From SZUA-430 sp965227535 (GTDB lineage: Bacteria > Pseudomonadota > Alphaproteobacteria > Micropepsales > Micropepsaceae), in assembly GCA_965227535.1 (NCBI GenBank), contig OZ245761.1, positions 4,898,001-4,962,000 of the forward strand: DNA of 64,000 nucleotides, written 5' to 3'. This document shows, piece after piece, positions 1 through 7,981 of the stretch. Position 1 is the stretch's first letter. Every line of letters starts with the position of its first letter. The notes beneath the pieces are model-generated. The model was not told where the DNA came from and searched no databases. It saw only the letters and a program-made list of their open reading frames with translations. The position numbers were made by a program, and so were the translations under genes.

Positions 1-1194
1 CTGCTGCAAGGCGGCGACTGCGCGGAATCCTTCGCCGAATTCCACCCCGACAACATCCGCGACACCTTCCGTGTCATCCTGCAGATGGCCGTCGTGCTGA
101 CCTTCGCCGGCGCGATGCCCGTGATAAAGGTCGGCCGCATCGCCGGCCAGTTCGCCAAGCCACGCTCCGGCGACACCGAGATCCAAGACGGCGTTGAACT
201 GCCGTCCTACCGCGGCGACATCATCAACGCCGCACCCTTCGAAGAAGCTTCACGCACGCCCGATCCTGAGCGCATGATCCAAGCCTACGCGCAGGCGGCA
301 TCGACGTTGAACCTGTTGCGCGCGTTCGCCTCAGGCGGTTACGCCGACCTCCACAACGTTCATCGTTGGAATTTGGGCTTCATCGCCGGCTCGCCGTCGG
401 GCGAGCGCTACCGCGCACTCGCCGACCGCATTTCCGAAACACTGGAATTCATGGAAGCGTGCGGCATCACGCCGGACTCCGCGCCGACGCTGCGCACGAC
501 GGATTTCTACACCAGCCACGAAGCACTGCTCCTCGGCTATGAGCAGGCGATGACGCGTATCGATTCAACGTCGGGCGATTGGTACGACACCTCGGCGCAC
601 ATGCTGTGGATCGGCGACCGCACGCGTGCGCTCGACGGCGCACACATCGAATTCGCGCGCGGCATCAAGAACCCGCTGGCCGTGAAATGCGGACCGACCC
701 TCTCGAACGACGACCTCATTCGTCTGTGCGAAGCGTTGAACCCGGACAACGAAGCTGGCCGCCTCACGCTCATCTCGCGCTTCGGCGCCGACAAAGTAGA
801 AGAACATCTGCCGCGCCTGATCCGCGCCATCAAGCGTGAAGGTCGCAAAGTGGTTTGGTCCTGCGACCCCATGCACGGCAACACGGTAAAGGCATCGACC
901 GGCTTCAAGACGCGTCCGTTCGAACGCCTTCTGAAAGAGGTGCAAACCTTCTTTGCCGTACATCGCGCCGAAGGAACACACGCGGGCGGTGTGCACTTGG
1001 AATTGACCGGCCAGAACGTCACCGAATGCACCGGCGGCGCCACGGCCATCACGGACGCCGATCTGTCCAGCCGCTACCACACCCACTGCGACCCGCGCCT
1101 GAACGCCGACCAGGCCATCGAATTGTCGTTCCAGGTGGCCGAAGGCATCCGTGCGGAACGCTTCAAGGCCCAGAAAATCCTCGCGGCGCAGTGA
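1..1194 (+). CDS. Class II 3-deoxy-7-phosphoheptulonate (DAHP) synthase, 5' truncated
   Basis: First enzyme of the shikimate pathway: condenses phosphoenolpyruvate and erythrose-4-phosphate to DAHP in the cytoplasm. The frame is open from base 1, and the first visible residues LLQGGDCAESF are the class II signature carrying the metal-binding Cys. Further family motifs are KVGRIAGQFAKPRS, SHEALLLGYE, DPMHGNT and the C-terminal CDPRLN. About 397 residues are present against roughly 450-470 for the family, so some 60 N-terminal residues lie before the window. The in-frame ATG at 85 is an internal Met and not the start, because conserved sequence continues upstream of it. The class II type, unlike the E. 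coli AroF/G/H type, is common in alphaproteobacteria. Confidence 0.95.
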   Translation: MLQGGDCAESFAEFHPDNIRDTFRVILQMAVVLTFAGAMPVIKVGRIAGQFAKPRSGDTEIQDGVELPSYRGDIINAAPFEEASRTPDPERMIQAYAQAASTLNLLRAFASGGYADLHNVHRWNLGFIAGSPSGERYRALADRISETLEFMEACGITPDSAPTLRTTDFYTSHEALLLGYEQAMTRIDSTSGDWYDTSAHMLWIGDRTRALDGAHIEFARGIKNPLAVKCGPTLSNDDLIRLCEALNPDNEAGRLTLISRFGADKVEEHLPRLIRAIKREGRKVVWSCDPMHGNTVKASTGFKTRPFERLLKEVQTFFAVHRAEGTHAGGVHLELTGQNVTECTGGATAITDADLSSRYHTHCDPRLNADQAIELSFQVAEGIRAERFKAQKILAAQ

Positions 1195-1275
1195 CACGCG
1201 CGAACTGACGCGCTTGCCTGTGTCGCGCCCGCACGTCTAGCTTTCCTTCGGGGGAAGTCTAACGGGGGCAATCAG

Positions 1276-2016
1276 GTGCGCTGGCCGCTTCTGATTTGGT
1301 GCGCATTGGGCGTGGGCGTGATCGGCGTGAAAGCCCATCTCGATCGCTCGGTGCTGCAGTATCCCGATGTCGCCGTGCGCGCAGGCGATGATGTCTACTA
1401 CATCCCGCGCGACATGATTGGCGCCGACAAAACCTTCCGCGCCGACTTCCAGCGCCTGGCCGGATGCTGGGACGCGCGCGAAGCAGGTCTGCTCCCGGCA
1501 GCCGCCGTCATCGCCGAATGCGGCACGGCCCAATCCATGCGGATGAAAGTCGCGGCGAAGGACCTGGGCCCCGATGCCGACATCGGCCTGCGCGGTAAGC
1601 CGTTGCCGATCACGTTCTGGCCGAACTACGCACCACCCGGCGAACACTTGCCGGCGCTCATCGATGCGTGGGCAGGCAAAGGCGCGTACGCGGGCCGACG
1701 CGTGATCATGCGCGCCGACTGGGTTCTCTTCCGCGTCGAAAGCGGATCGTCGCCGTGGGTCCACCTGCTGACGCAAGAACCGCAAAAGGGCGACGCGGCC
1801 GAACTCGAACGCCTCTACGCCGGCCGCTGCTATCGCCCCGAACCGCTGAGCGATGCGGGCATCACCTGCACCTTCGTGCTGCGCATCGGAAACAAAGCCG
1901 CGATTGAATACAGCCTCGGTCCGGACGAGATGATGAGCTTCGTGCCGATCCGCGAAGGTCTGGTGGCGAAGACGTCATCGTGGCTGAAGCCGACGCTAAC
2001 CGCCGACATGAACTAG
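1276..2016 (+). CDS. Hypothetical protein with N-terminal signal/anchor
   Basis: A 246-residue protein that I do not recognise. It begins with GTG preceded by a G-rich stretch (AACGGGGGC) that can act as ribosome binding site. Residues 3-17 are hydrophobic and could be a signal peptide or a single membrane anchor; the rest looks soluble. Four cysteines (near residues 64, 77, 182 and 194) would suit a disulfide-bonded periplasmic protein, which is inference. It follows the DAHP synthase by about 80 bases on the same strand and overlaps the 3' end of the convergent oxidoreductase gene by 21 bases. Confidence 0.6.
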   Translation: MRWPLLIWCALGVGVIGVKAHLDRSVLQYPDVAVRAGDDVYYIPRDMIGADKTFRADFQRLAGCWDAREAGLLPAAAVIAECGTAQSMRMKVAAKDLGPDADIGLRGKPLPITFWPNYAPPGEHLPALIDAWAGKGAYAGRRVIMRADWVLFRVESGSSPWVHLLTQEPQKGDAAELERLYAGRCYRPEPLSDAGITCTFVLRIGNKAAIEYSLGPDEMMSFVPIREGLVAKTSSWLKPTLTADMN

Positions 2017-3018
2017 GCGCCGCCCGAAACTCTCGCCGGTGAACAAACCGATGAAAGCCGAAGGCGCCTGCTCGATCCCCTCGATAATCTCTTCGCGATA
2101 ACTGAGCTTACCCGCGCGCACCCACTCGGCCATCGTCGCGCGCGCCTCGTTGAACTGAACGCCATAATCATAGACGACGAGCCCCTCCATCCGCAGACGC
2201 TGCGTGATGAAGGGCAGGGTGTGCCGGATGCCGCGGGGCTTCTCGGCGCTGTTGTATTCCGAGATTTGCCCCGACACGACGATCCGCCCATGCCGGCGCA
2301 TATTGACGATCGCCGCATCCAACGTCTCGCCGCCGACATTGTCGAAATAGATGTCGATGCCTTTCGGCGCAGCAGCCTTAAACGCCGCCGTCAAATCGCC
2401 GGCGGTCTTGTAGTTGATCGCAACGTCGAACCCGATCTCTTTCAGGTACGCGCACTTCGCATCCGACCCGGCCAACCCGATCACGGTGCAACCCTGCGCT
2501 TTCGCAATCTGCCCGGCCGTCGCGCCGACCGTCCCGGCCGCCGAAGACACCAGCACGACATTGCCTTCCTTAGGCCTGCCGATCTCGAACAACCCGAAAA
2601 ACGCCGTTAGTCCCGGAATGCCAAACACGCCGATCGCGGCGGTCGGCTTGATGCTGCCTTTGTAGATCTCAGGGTCCAGCACCTGAACACCGCGCCCGTC
2701 GCTGACGAAATGTGTCTGCCAGCCAAAGCCGCCCCAAACGACAGCGCCTTCTTTCAGCTTCGCATTGCGCGACGTGACGACCTTGCCCACACCGGCGCTC
2801 TCGATCGGCGCACCGATGGGCAGGGCAGGGGCATAGCTGTCGCCCGACAACCGCGAGCGCATACCCGGATCCACGGAGATATGCTCAACGCGGATAAGCG
2901 CCTGACCATCCTGCAATTCCGGCAGCGACGCATCCTCAAGGCGAAACACATCCGCCTGCGGAACACCGTCCGGCCGCTTCGCCAACACCCAACGCCGATA
3001 TGTCGTCATGTGCGTCAC
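1996..3018 (-). CDS. NADP-dependent medium-chain oxidoreductase (alkenal/prostaglandin reductase-like)
   Basis: A 340-residue zinc-independent medium-chain dehydrogenase/reductase of the leukotriene B4 12-hydroxydehydrogenase / CurA type, which reduces alpha,beta-unsaturated carbonyls with NADPH. Visible are the N-terminal GroES-like region (ISVDPGMRSRL), the Rossmann segment (VLVSSAAGTVGATAGQIAKAQG), the cofactor loop around INYKT and FDNVGGETLD. Family length is about 330-345. It is a paralogue of the next gene, 54 bases upstream on the same strand; together they look like a tandem duplication and possible operon. The physiological substrate cannot be read from sequence. Confidence 0.85.
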   Translation of the reverse strand: MTHMTTYRRWVLAKRPDGVPQADVFRLEDASLPELQDGQALIRVEHISVDPGMRSRLSGDSYAPALPIGAPIESAGVGKVVTSRNAKLKEGAVVWGGFGWQTHFVSDGRGVQVLDPEIYKGSIKPTAAIGVFGIPGLTAFFGLFEIGRPKEGNVVLVSSAAGTVGATAGQIAKAQGCTVIGLAGSDAKCAYLKEIGFDVAINYKTAGDLTAAFKAAAPKGIDIYFDNVGGETLDAAIVNMRRHGRIVVSGQISEYNSAEKPRGIRHTLPFITQRLRMEGLVVYDYGVQFNEARATMAEWVRAGKLSYREEIIEGIEQAPSAFIGLFTGESFGRRLVHVGG

Positions 3019-3072
3019 TCGCTCGAATCAGCAGTGCATCAACTGGTGATGCACTGCCATTCGCTTGACAAG

Positions 3073-4104
3073 TCAGACCGCTTTGTCGGGACCGATCTTC
3101 ACCAGCGCCTTGCCGAAATTCTCGCCTTTGAAGAGGCCCAAGAACGCTTTCGGTGCGTTGTGTAATCCCTCGACGACGCTTTCCTTCCACTTCATCTTGC
3201 CCTCGCCGATCAGCTTGCCCATCGCCTGATGGAAGGCCGGCAGCATGTCGAAGTGGTTCGACACGACGAACCCTTCGATGCGCAGGCTTTTCGGAATCGT
3301 CAGGATGATGTTCGAGGGTCCCGGCGCGGGCGCCGTGCTGTTGTACTGTTCGATCATCCCGCACACCGCGATGCGACCGCGCAGGCGCATGTGGTTGAGC
3401 GCTGCCTCAAGGTGCTTGCCGCCGACATTCTCGAAATAAACGTCGATGCCCTTCGGGAACGCAGCACCCACCGCCGCGTCGAGATCGCCGGCGGTCTTGT
3501 AGTTGATCGCCTTGTCGATCTTGGCCTCCTTCAAAAGCCATTGGCACTTCTCGTCCGATCCGGCCGAGCCCACGACGTAGGCGCCATGCGCCTTGGCGAG
3601 TTGGCACACCACGGCGCCGACGGCCCCCGATGCCGCCGACACGAACACTGTCTCGCCGTCCTTGAACGCGCCGATCTTGAAAAGCCCGGCATAAGCAGTG
3701 AGCCCAGGCATCCCCAGTGCACCCAAGAAGCTCTGCACCGGCGCAAGCTTGGGATCGACCTTCTGCGGCATGGCGGCAGGCCCGACGACCGCGTATTCGC
3801 GCCAGCCCAGCATATGGTTTAGATAGTCCCCGACCGCGAAATGTGCGCCCTTGCCCGCAGCGATCACCTGGCCGATCGCGCCGCCCTGCAAGGCCTGGCC
3901 GATCTGGAACGGCGGCACGTAGCTTTCGCGGTCAATCATCCGGCCCCGCATATAGGGGTCGACCGACATCCACACATTGCGGACCAGCACCTCCCCGTCT
4001 TTGGGTTCGGGAACGGCCCCCTCGACGTACTCGAAATTGGCCTCGGTTGGCATGCCGGTAGGCCGGCTCTTTAAGCGGATTTCGTGGCCTTTTAGATTCT
4101 GCAT
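3073..4104 (-). CDS. NADP-dependent medium-chain oxidoreductase, paralogue
   Basis: A 343-residue member of the same family as its downstream neighbour, with MSVDPYMRGRM, VSAASGAVGAVVCQLAKAHG, INYKTAGDL and FENVGGKHLEAAL. The start is the ATG whose first base is 4104 (MQNLKGHEIRL): it gives the family length and has a CGGAG ribosome binding site. The frame stays open for 62 more codons upstream, but that part has no family similarity. It is probably transcribed first in a two-gene unit with the paralogue. Likely an NADPH-dependent enal/enone reductase; the substrate is unknown. Confidence 0.85.
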   Translation of the reverse strand: MQNLKGHEIRLKSRPTGMPTEANFEYVEGAVPEPKDGEVLVRNVWMSVDPYMRGRMIDRESYVPPFQIGQALQGGAIGQVIAAGKGAHFAVGDYLNHMLGWREYAVVGPAAMPQKVDPKLAPVQSFLGALGMPGLTAYAGLFKIGAFKDGETVFVSAASGAVGAVVCQLAKAHGAYVVGSAGSDEKCQWLLKEAKIDKAINYKTAGDLDAAVGAAFPKGIDVYFENVGGKHLEAALNHMRLRGRIAVCGMIEQYNSTAPAPGPSNIILTIPKSLRIEGFVVSNHFDMLPAFHQAMGKLIGEGKMKWKESVVEGLHNAPKAFLGLFKGENFGKALVKIGPDKAV

Positions 4105-4332
4105 GAGTGAACTCCGGGTGGGGAAAAGCGAATGCGCCAACCATAGCCGCCGACGGTCGAAGTACCAGAGCGCCGCTGCTCGCGTGCCCAGCGTTCCGCA
4201 GATGGCGCCTGTCGCAAAACCGATACGCGATTTTGGCCGCAGTGTCGCCCCGGCCACATTGCCTTTGTCAGCGATCACACCATTGTTCAAGCGGTTGGTG
4301 TCGGTAGCCGCGTATCGGGTAGGGAGTACTGT

Positions 4333-5115
4333 ATGTTGCGGGTAGTCATGGTCGCGGGCCTTGCGCTTGTCTTTGCCGCAGGGGCGCGCGCGGACGGTCC
4401 GCCGGCCGGTGCGAAGCAGGATTGGACGTTCATCGTTGGCGGCGGCGGCCTCTATGCGCCGGACTATCAGGGGTCCGACGACTACGAGTTCCGCGCACTG
4501 CCCTATCTACGAGTCCAGTATCAGGACTGGCTGACGCTCTCTGTCCCTGAAGGCCTCAAGGTCACCGCCATCGACGAAGGCGTATTCAAGGCCGGTGCCA
4601 TCGCAGGATGGCGCTTCGACCGCGATGCCGGCGACAACGTCGCGCTTGCTGGTTGGGGCGACATTGACGGCGCGTTCGAACTCGGCGCCTTTGCCGACGT
4701 CAAAATCGATGCGTTCAAATTTTCTCTAGAAGGTCGCCAGGGCCTCTCCGGCGACGACACGGGGTTTATTGCCTCGCTCTCCGCGCGCTACGAAACCCGC
4801 ATCGAGGGGACCGTCGTGTCGGTCGGCCCAAAAGTATCGTGGGTCGACGATGACTACGCGCAAACCTATTTCGGCATTACGCCCGGCCAAGCGGCTGCCT
4901 CACTGCTGGGCTATGCGCCTTACGCAGCAGGCGGCGGCATTAAGGATTACGGCGTCGGCCTAACGGTGGTCCAACCTCTGGGCGGCGCATGGTCGCTGAC
5001 CGCGATCGCAAGCGTGAGCCGCTTGACCGGCGATGCGGCCGACAGTCCCATCGTCGCGGCAGAAGGATCGGAAACCCAGGTTACGCTTGGCCTATTCGCT
5101 GGCTATCGCTTCTAG
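4333..5115 (+). CDS. MipA/OmpV family outer-membrane protein
   Basis: A 260-residue predicted outer-membrane beta-barrel. The first 20 residues form a Sec signal peptide ending ARA before DGPP. The mature part begins with the MipA/OmpV pattern (GGGGLYAPDYQGSDDYEFRA), alternates amphipathic strands, and ends in Phe (GLFAGYRF), as outer-membrane proteins recognised by BamA do. MipA in E. coli scaffolds murein synthesis enzymes; most family members have no assigned role. It stands alone, divergent from the upstream oxidoreductases. Confidence 0.85.
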   Translation: MLRVVMVAGLALVFAAGARADGPPAGAKQDWTFIVGGGGLYAPDYQGSDDYEFRALPYLRVQYQDWLTLSVPEGLKVTAIDEGVFKAGAIAGWRFDRDAGDNVALAGWGDIDGAFELGAFADVKIDAFKFSLEGRQGLSGDDTGFIASLSARYETRIEGTVVSVGPKVSWVDDDYAQTYFGITPGQAAASLLGYAPYAAGGGIKDYGVGLTVVQPLGGAWSLTAIASVSRLTGDAADSPIVAAEGSETQVTLGLFAGYRF

Positions 5116-5332
5116 GGTAAGGCAAGACGCGTTCGCTCGGCGCTTCCCGCCACGTGCCGGAACCGCCAGGTACCGCATTCCGCGCAGTCCAAGCCCGGCA
5201 GTGACAACCCTGCAACATTTATTGAACCGCTGCGGCAAATCCCACTGTAGCTTCAAGAGGTTAAAGCGTGGATCATCCGTCCAACGCACGCTTGAGTTGC
5301 GACGCGACGGATTGGACACGGACTAGAACTTG

Positions 5333-6298
5333 ATGGAACCGACCAACGAACTTCGAGCGGGCGTTATCGGCGCCGGATCTTTCGGCCGCCTCCACGCGCA
5401 AAAATACGCGAACATGCCGGGCGTGAAGTTCGTCGGCATTGCCGATGCGCAGCACGCCCGCGCACAAACGCTCGCGAACGATTTCGGCGTCACCGCCTTC
5501 TTGAACTGGCGCGCAATGCTGCCCCACGTCGACATCGTGACGATCGCGGCACCCGCCCGGTTCCACGGCGAAATCGGCGTCGGCTGCCTGAACCAAGGCA
5601 AGCACGTCTTCATCGAAAAGCCGCTGGCCGCGAATCTGCGCGAAGCCGATGCGCTTATCCGCGTGGCGGAGAGCCGTAATCTGGTCCTGCACACCGGCCA
5701 CCAAGAACGCTTCGTGATGCGCCATCTGGGCCTCTTCGACAGCAACGTAAAGCCGCTGAAGATCGAAAGCCACCGCGCAGCGCCCTTCAACCCGCGCAAC
5801 ACCGACGTCAGCGTTGTGTTGGATCTCATGATCCACGACATCGACCTCGCGCACCAACTCGACCCGTCGCCCGTCGCCGATGTTCAGGCGGTCGAGCGCA
5901 TCATGCACGCCCGCTCCGACGAAGTGTCGGCTTTCGTCACGCTCGAAGACGGCATGCAAATCGACCTCTTCGCCAGCCGCATGGCCGACGCTCGCAAGCG
6001 CTTCATGCGCATCACCTATCCCGATGGCGAAATCTTCATCGATTTCCTGACCCGCGAAATGACGAACACGACGCCGCGCGCAATCAAGGCACTGGGCAGC
6101 GAAGGCGCGATGGACGGCCTGCCGTGCCCGTCGACCGATCCGCTGGGTCATGGCGTGGCGCAGTTCCTGCGCGCTGTCCGCGAAGGCCGCCAATCCGTCA
6201 TCGCGCCGCGTGAAGCGCGCCGCGCGCTCGAAACCGCTCTGATGATCCTCGATGCGGCCAAGGCGGCCGCTCCGCAAAAGAGAACGGCATATGCCTGA
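5333..6298 (+). CDS. Gfo/Idh/MocA family oxidoreductase
   Basis: A 321-residue NAD(P)-dependent sugar dehydrogenase-like protein. The N-terminal Rossmann motif is GVIGAGSFGRLHAQKY, followed by the family signature EKPLA near residues 91-95 and the C-terminal GFO_IDH_MocA_C region. ATG at 5333 is preferred over the in-frame TTG at 5330; neither has a strong ribosome binding site. The stop overlaps the start of the DegT aminotransferase by 8 bases. An oxidoreductase coupled to a DegT aminotransferase is the arrangement of WbpB/WbpE (WlbA/WlbC), which oxidise and aminate UDP-GlcNAcA for surface polysaccharides. That role is inference, since no acetyltransferase or glycosyltransferase is adjacent. 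Confidence 0.85.
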   Translation: MEPTNELRAGVIGAGSFGRLHAQKYANMPGVKFVGIADAQHARAQTLANDFGVTAFLNWRAMLPHVDIVTIAAPARFHGEIGVGCLNQGKHVFIEKPLAANLREADALIRVAESRNLVLHTGHQERFVMRHLGLFDSNVKPLKIESHRAAPFNPRNTDVSVVLDLMIHDIDLAHQLDPSPVADVQAVERIMHARSDEVSAFVTLEDGMQIDLFASRMADARKRFMRITYPDGEIFIDFLTREMTNTTPRAIKALGSEGAMDGLPCPSTDPLGHGVAQFLRAVREGRQSVIAPREARRALETALMILDAAKAAAPQKRTAYA

Positions 6299-7454
6299 AG
6301 CATCGAAAGTTGAGACCCGCACCGCGCAGGCGGATGCGGGCCCGATCCGTTTCTTCGACCTCGAAACGCCGAAGAAAATGCTGCGCGCCGACATCGAAAA
6401 GCGCTGGCAGAAAATCCTCGACCACGGCGCCTTCATCGGCGGCCCCGAAGTCAGCGAGCTGGAACAAGTGCTCGCGACCTACGTTGGCGCGAAGCACGGC
6501 CTCGCCGTCGCCAGCGGCACCGATGCCCTCGTGATCGCGCTGATGGGCGAAGAGCTGAAAGCGACCGACGCCGTCTACATGCCGGGCTTCACCTACAACG
6601 CGACCGCCAATGCCGTGCTCGTCGCCGGCGCAACGCCGGTCTTCGTCGACGTCGACCCGCACACCTGCAACATCGATCCCGCCGATCTTGAAGCGCGCAT
6701 CGAAGCGACGCTTCGCGACGGCAAGCTGAAGCCGCGCATGATCATCGCGGTCGATCTGTTCGGTCTGCCCGCCGACTACGTTGCGATCAACCGCATCGCG
6801 AAGAAGCACAACATGCTGGTCCTCGCCGATGCCGCGCAAAGCCTCGGCGGCGCGCAAGGCTCGACGCGCATCGGCGCGCTCACCGACATGACCGCGACAA
6901 GCTTCTATCCGTCGAAGACGCTGGGCTGCTACGGCGACGGCGGCGCGATGTTCACCGACGATGCCGCGCGCTTCGACCGCTGGTCGTCTATCCGCTGGCA
7001 CGGAACCGACGCGCAGAAGAAGGAATCCATCCGCGTCGGCGTGAACGGCCGCCTCGATTCAGTTCAATGCGCCGTGCTGCTTTCGAAGCTGACGATCTTC
7101 CCCGAAGAGATGAAAGCCCGCGCCCGTATCGCCGACCGCTATCGCCGCGCACTCGGCAACGCTGTCGAAATGCAGAACATCCCGGCCGACAGCCACAGCG
7201 CCTGGGGCCTCTTCACGATCATGGTCGACAACCGCGACGCGGTTCAGAAAAAGCTGCAGGACGCCGGGGTTCCCTCGTCCGTCTACTACTTCAAGGCCCT
7301 GCACCAACATAAGGCATTCGCCGAATACGCGCCGAAAGGCGGCCTGCCGGTGTGCGAAAAGCTGACCTCCCGCGTGCTCAGCCTGCCGATGCACCCGTAT
7401 TTGACCGACACCCAGATTGACCGCGTCGTGGCCGCGGTTAAAGCTGCGGTATGA
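6291..7454 (+). CDS. DegT/DnrJ/EryC1/StrS family PLP-dependent sugar aminotransferase
   Basis: A 387-residue aminotransferase of nucleotide-sugar biosynthesis that transfers an amino group to a keto-sugar. It carries the PLP-site sequence ATSFYPSKTLGCYGDGGA with the Schiff-base Lys, upstream VLADAAQSLGG, and VASGTDALVIAL binding the cofactor phosphate. The ATG at 6291 overlaps the preceding stop (ATGCCTGA), giving translational coupling; an earlier in-frame ATG at 6252 lies inside the dehydrogenase gene and is not preferred. It overlaps the following lipoprotein gene by 4 bases (ATGA). With the preceding dehydrogenase it probably makes an amino sugar. Confidence 0.9.
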   Translation: MPEASKVETRTAQADAGPIRFFDLETPKKMLRADIEKRWQKILDHGAFIGGPEVSELEQVLATYVGAKHGLAVASGTDALVIALMGEELKATDAVYMPGFTYNATANAVLVAGATPVFVDVDPHTCNIDPADLEARIEATLRDGKLKPRMIIAVDLFGLPADYVAINRIAKKHNMLVLADAAQSLGGAQGSTRIGALTDMTATSFYPSKTLGCYGDGGAMFTDDAARFDRWSSIRWHGTDAQKKESIRVGVNGRLDSVQCAVLLSKLTIFPEEMKARARIADRYRRALGNAVEMQNIPADSHSAWGLFTIMVDNRDAVQKKLQDAGVPSSVYYFKALHQHKAFAEYAPKGGLPVCEKLTSRVLSLPMHPYLTDTQIDRVVAAVKAAV

Positions 7455-7960
7455 TCAAGCGCACACTGGCCGTTCTGGCATTGGCGTCGCTGGCGCTCGT
7501 CGCCTGCGACCAGAAGCCGTCAAACAACGCACCCGATCCCAAGGCGCAACAAAAACGCGCCGCGATCGAACACGACGCGCAGTTCGAAGCCGACATCATG
7601 GCCGGCCGCATCGAGGTCATGCTCGACCAAACGCGCCAGGGCCTGCAGACGCTCGGTGTACCCGTGCCGCAAGCCGCCGAACTGCCGACCGACCGCGAAA
7701 CCTATCGCCGCCTGCACGACAGCGTCGACCGCTACAACGGCCTGAACGGCCCAGCCTGCACGTCAGGCGTCGCCGCTGGACCAACCTGCACGCCGACCCC
7801 ATATCTCCCGCCATGGTACGCAACCCGCCCGGACACCTCGCCCGTGCCGCTGAAGGCCATGGCCGAAGAACTGCAAAACCAAACGATCCCCCTCTGGGAC
7901 GCGGTCTGCAAAAAAGCCAAAGCGAAATCCGGCGATGAGCATTTGTGCGCCATCGAATAA
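7451..7960 (+). CDS. Hypothetical lipoprotein
   Basis: A 169-residue protein of unrecognised family. The N-terminus MIKRTLAVLALASLALVACDQ is a lipoprotein signal with lipobox LVAC and Cys19 as the lipidated residue; Asp at +2 would suggest inner-membrane retention by the E. coli rule. The remainder is hydrophilic, with two Cys near residues 103 and 115 in a Pro/Thr-rich stretch and further Cys near the C-terminus. The start overlaps the DegT stop (ATGA), so it belongs to the same transcription unit, 21 bases ahead of nadE. Confidence 0.7.
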   Translation: MIKRTLAVLALASLALVACDQKPSNNAPDPKAQQKRAAIEHDAQFEADIMAGRIEVMLDQTRQGLQTLGVPVPQAAELPTDRETYRRLHDSVDRYNGLNGPACTSGVAAGPTCTPTPYLPPWYATRPDTSPVPLKAMAEELQNQTIPLWDAVCKKAKAKSGDEHLCAIE

Positions 7961-7981
7961 ATTTTCAGGCATAAGGTGGTC

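Noticed and set aside
85..87. ATG at 85 as the start of the DAHP synthase
   Set aside because: The same frame upstream encodes the conserved metal-binding LLQGGDCAESF motif, so the gene simply begins before the window.
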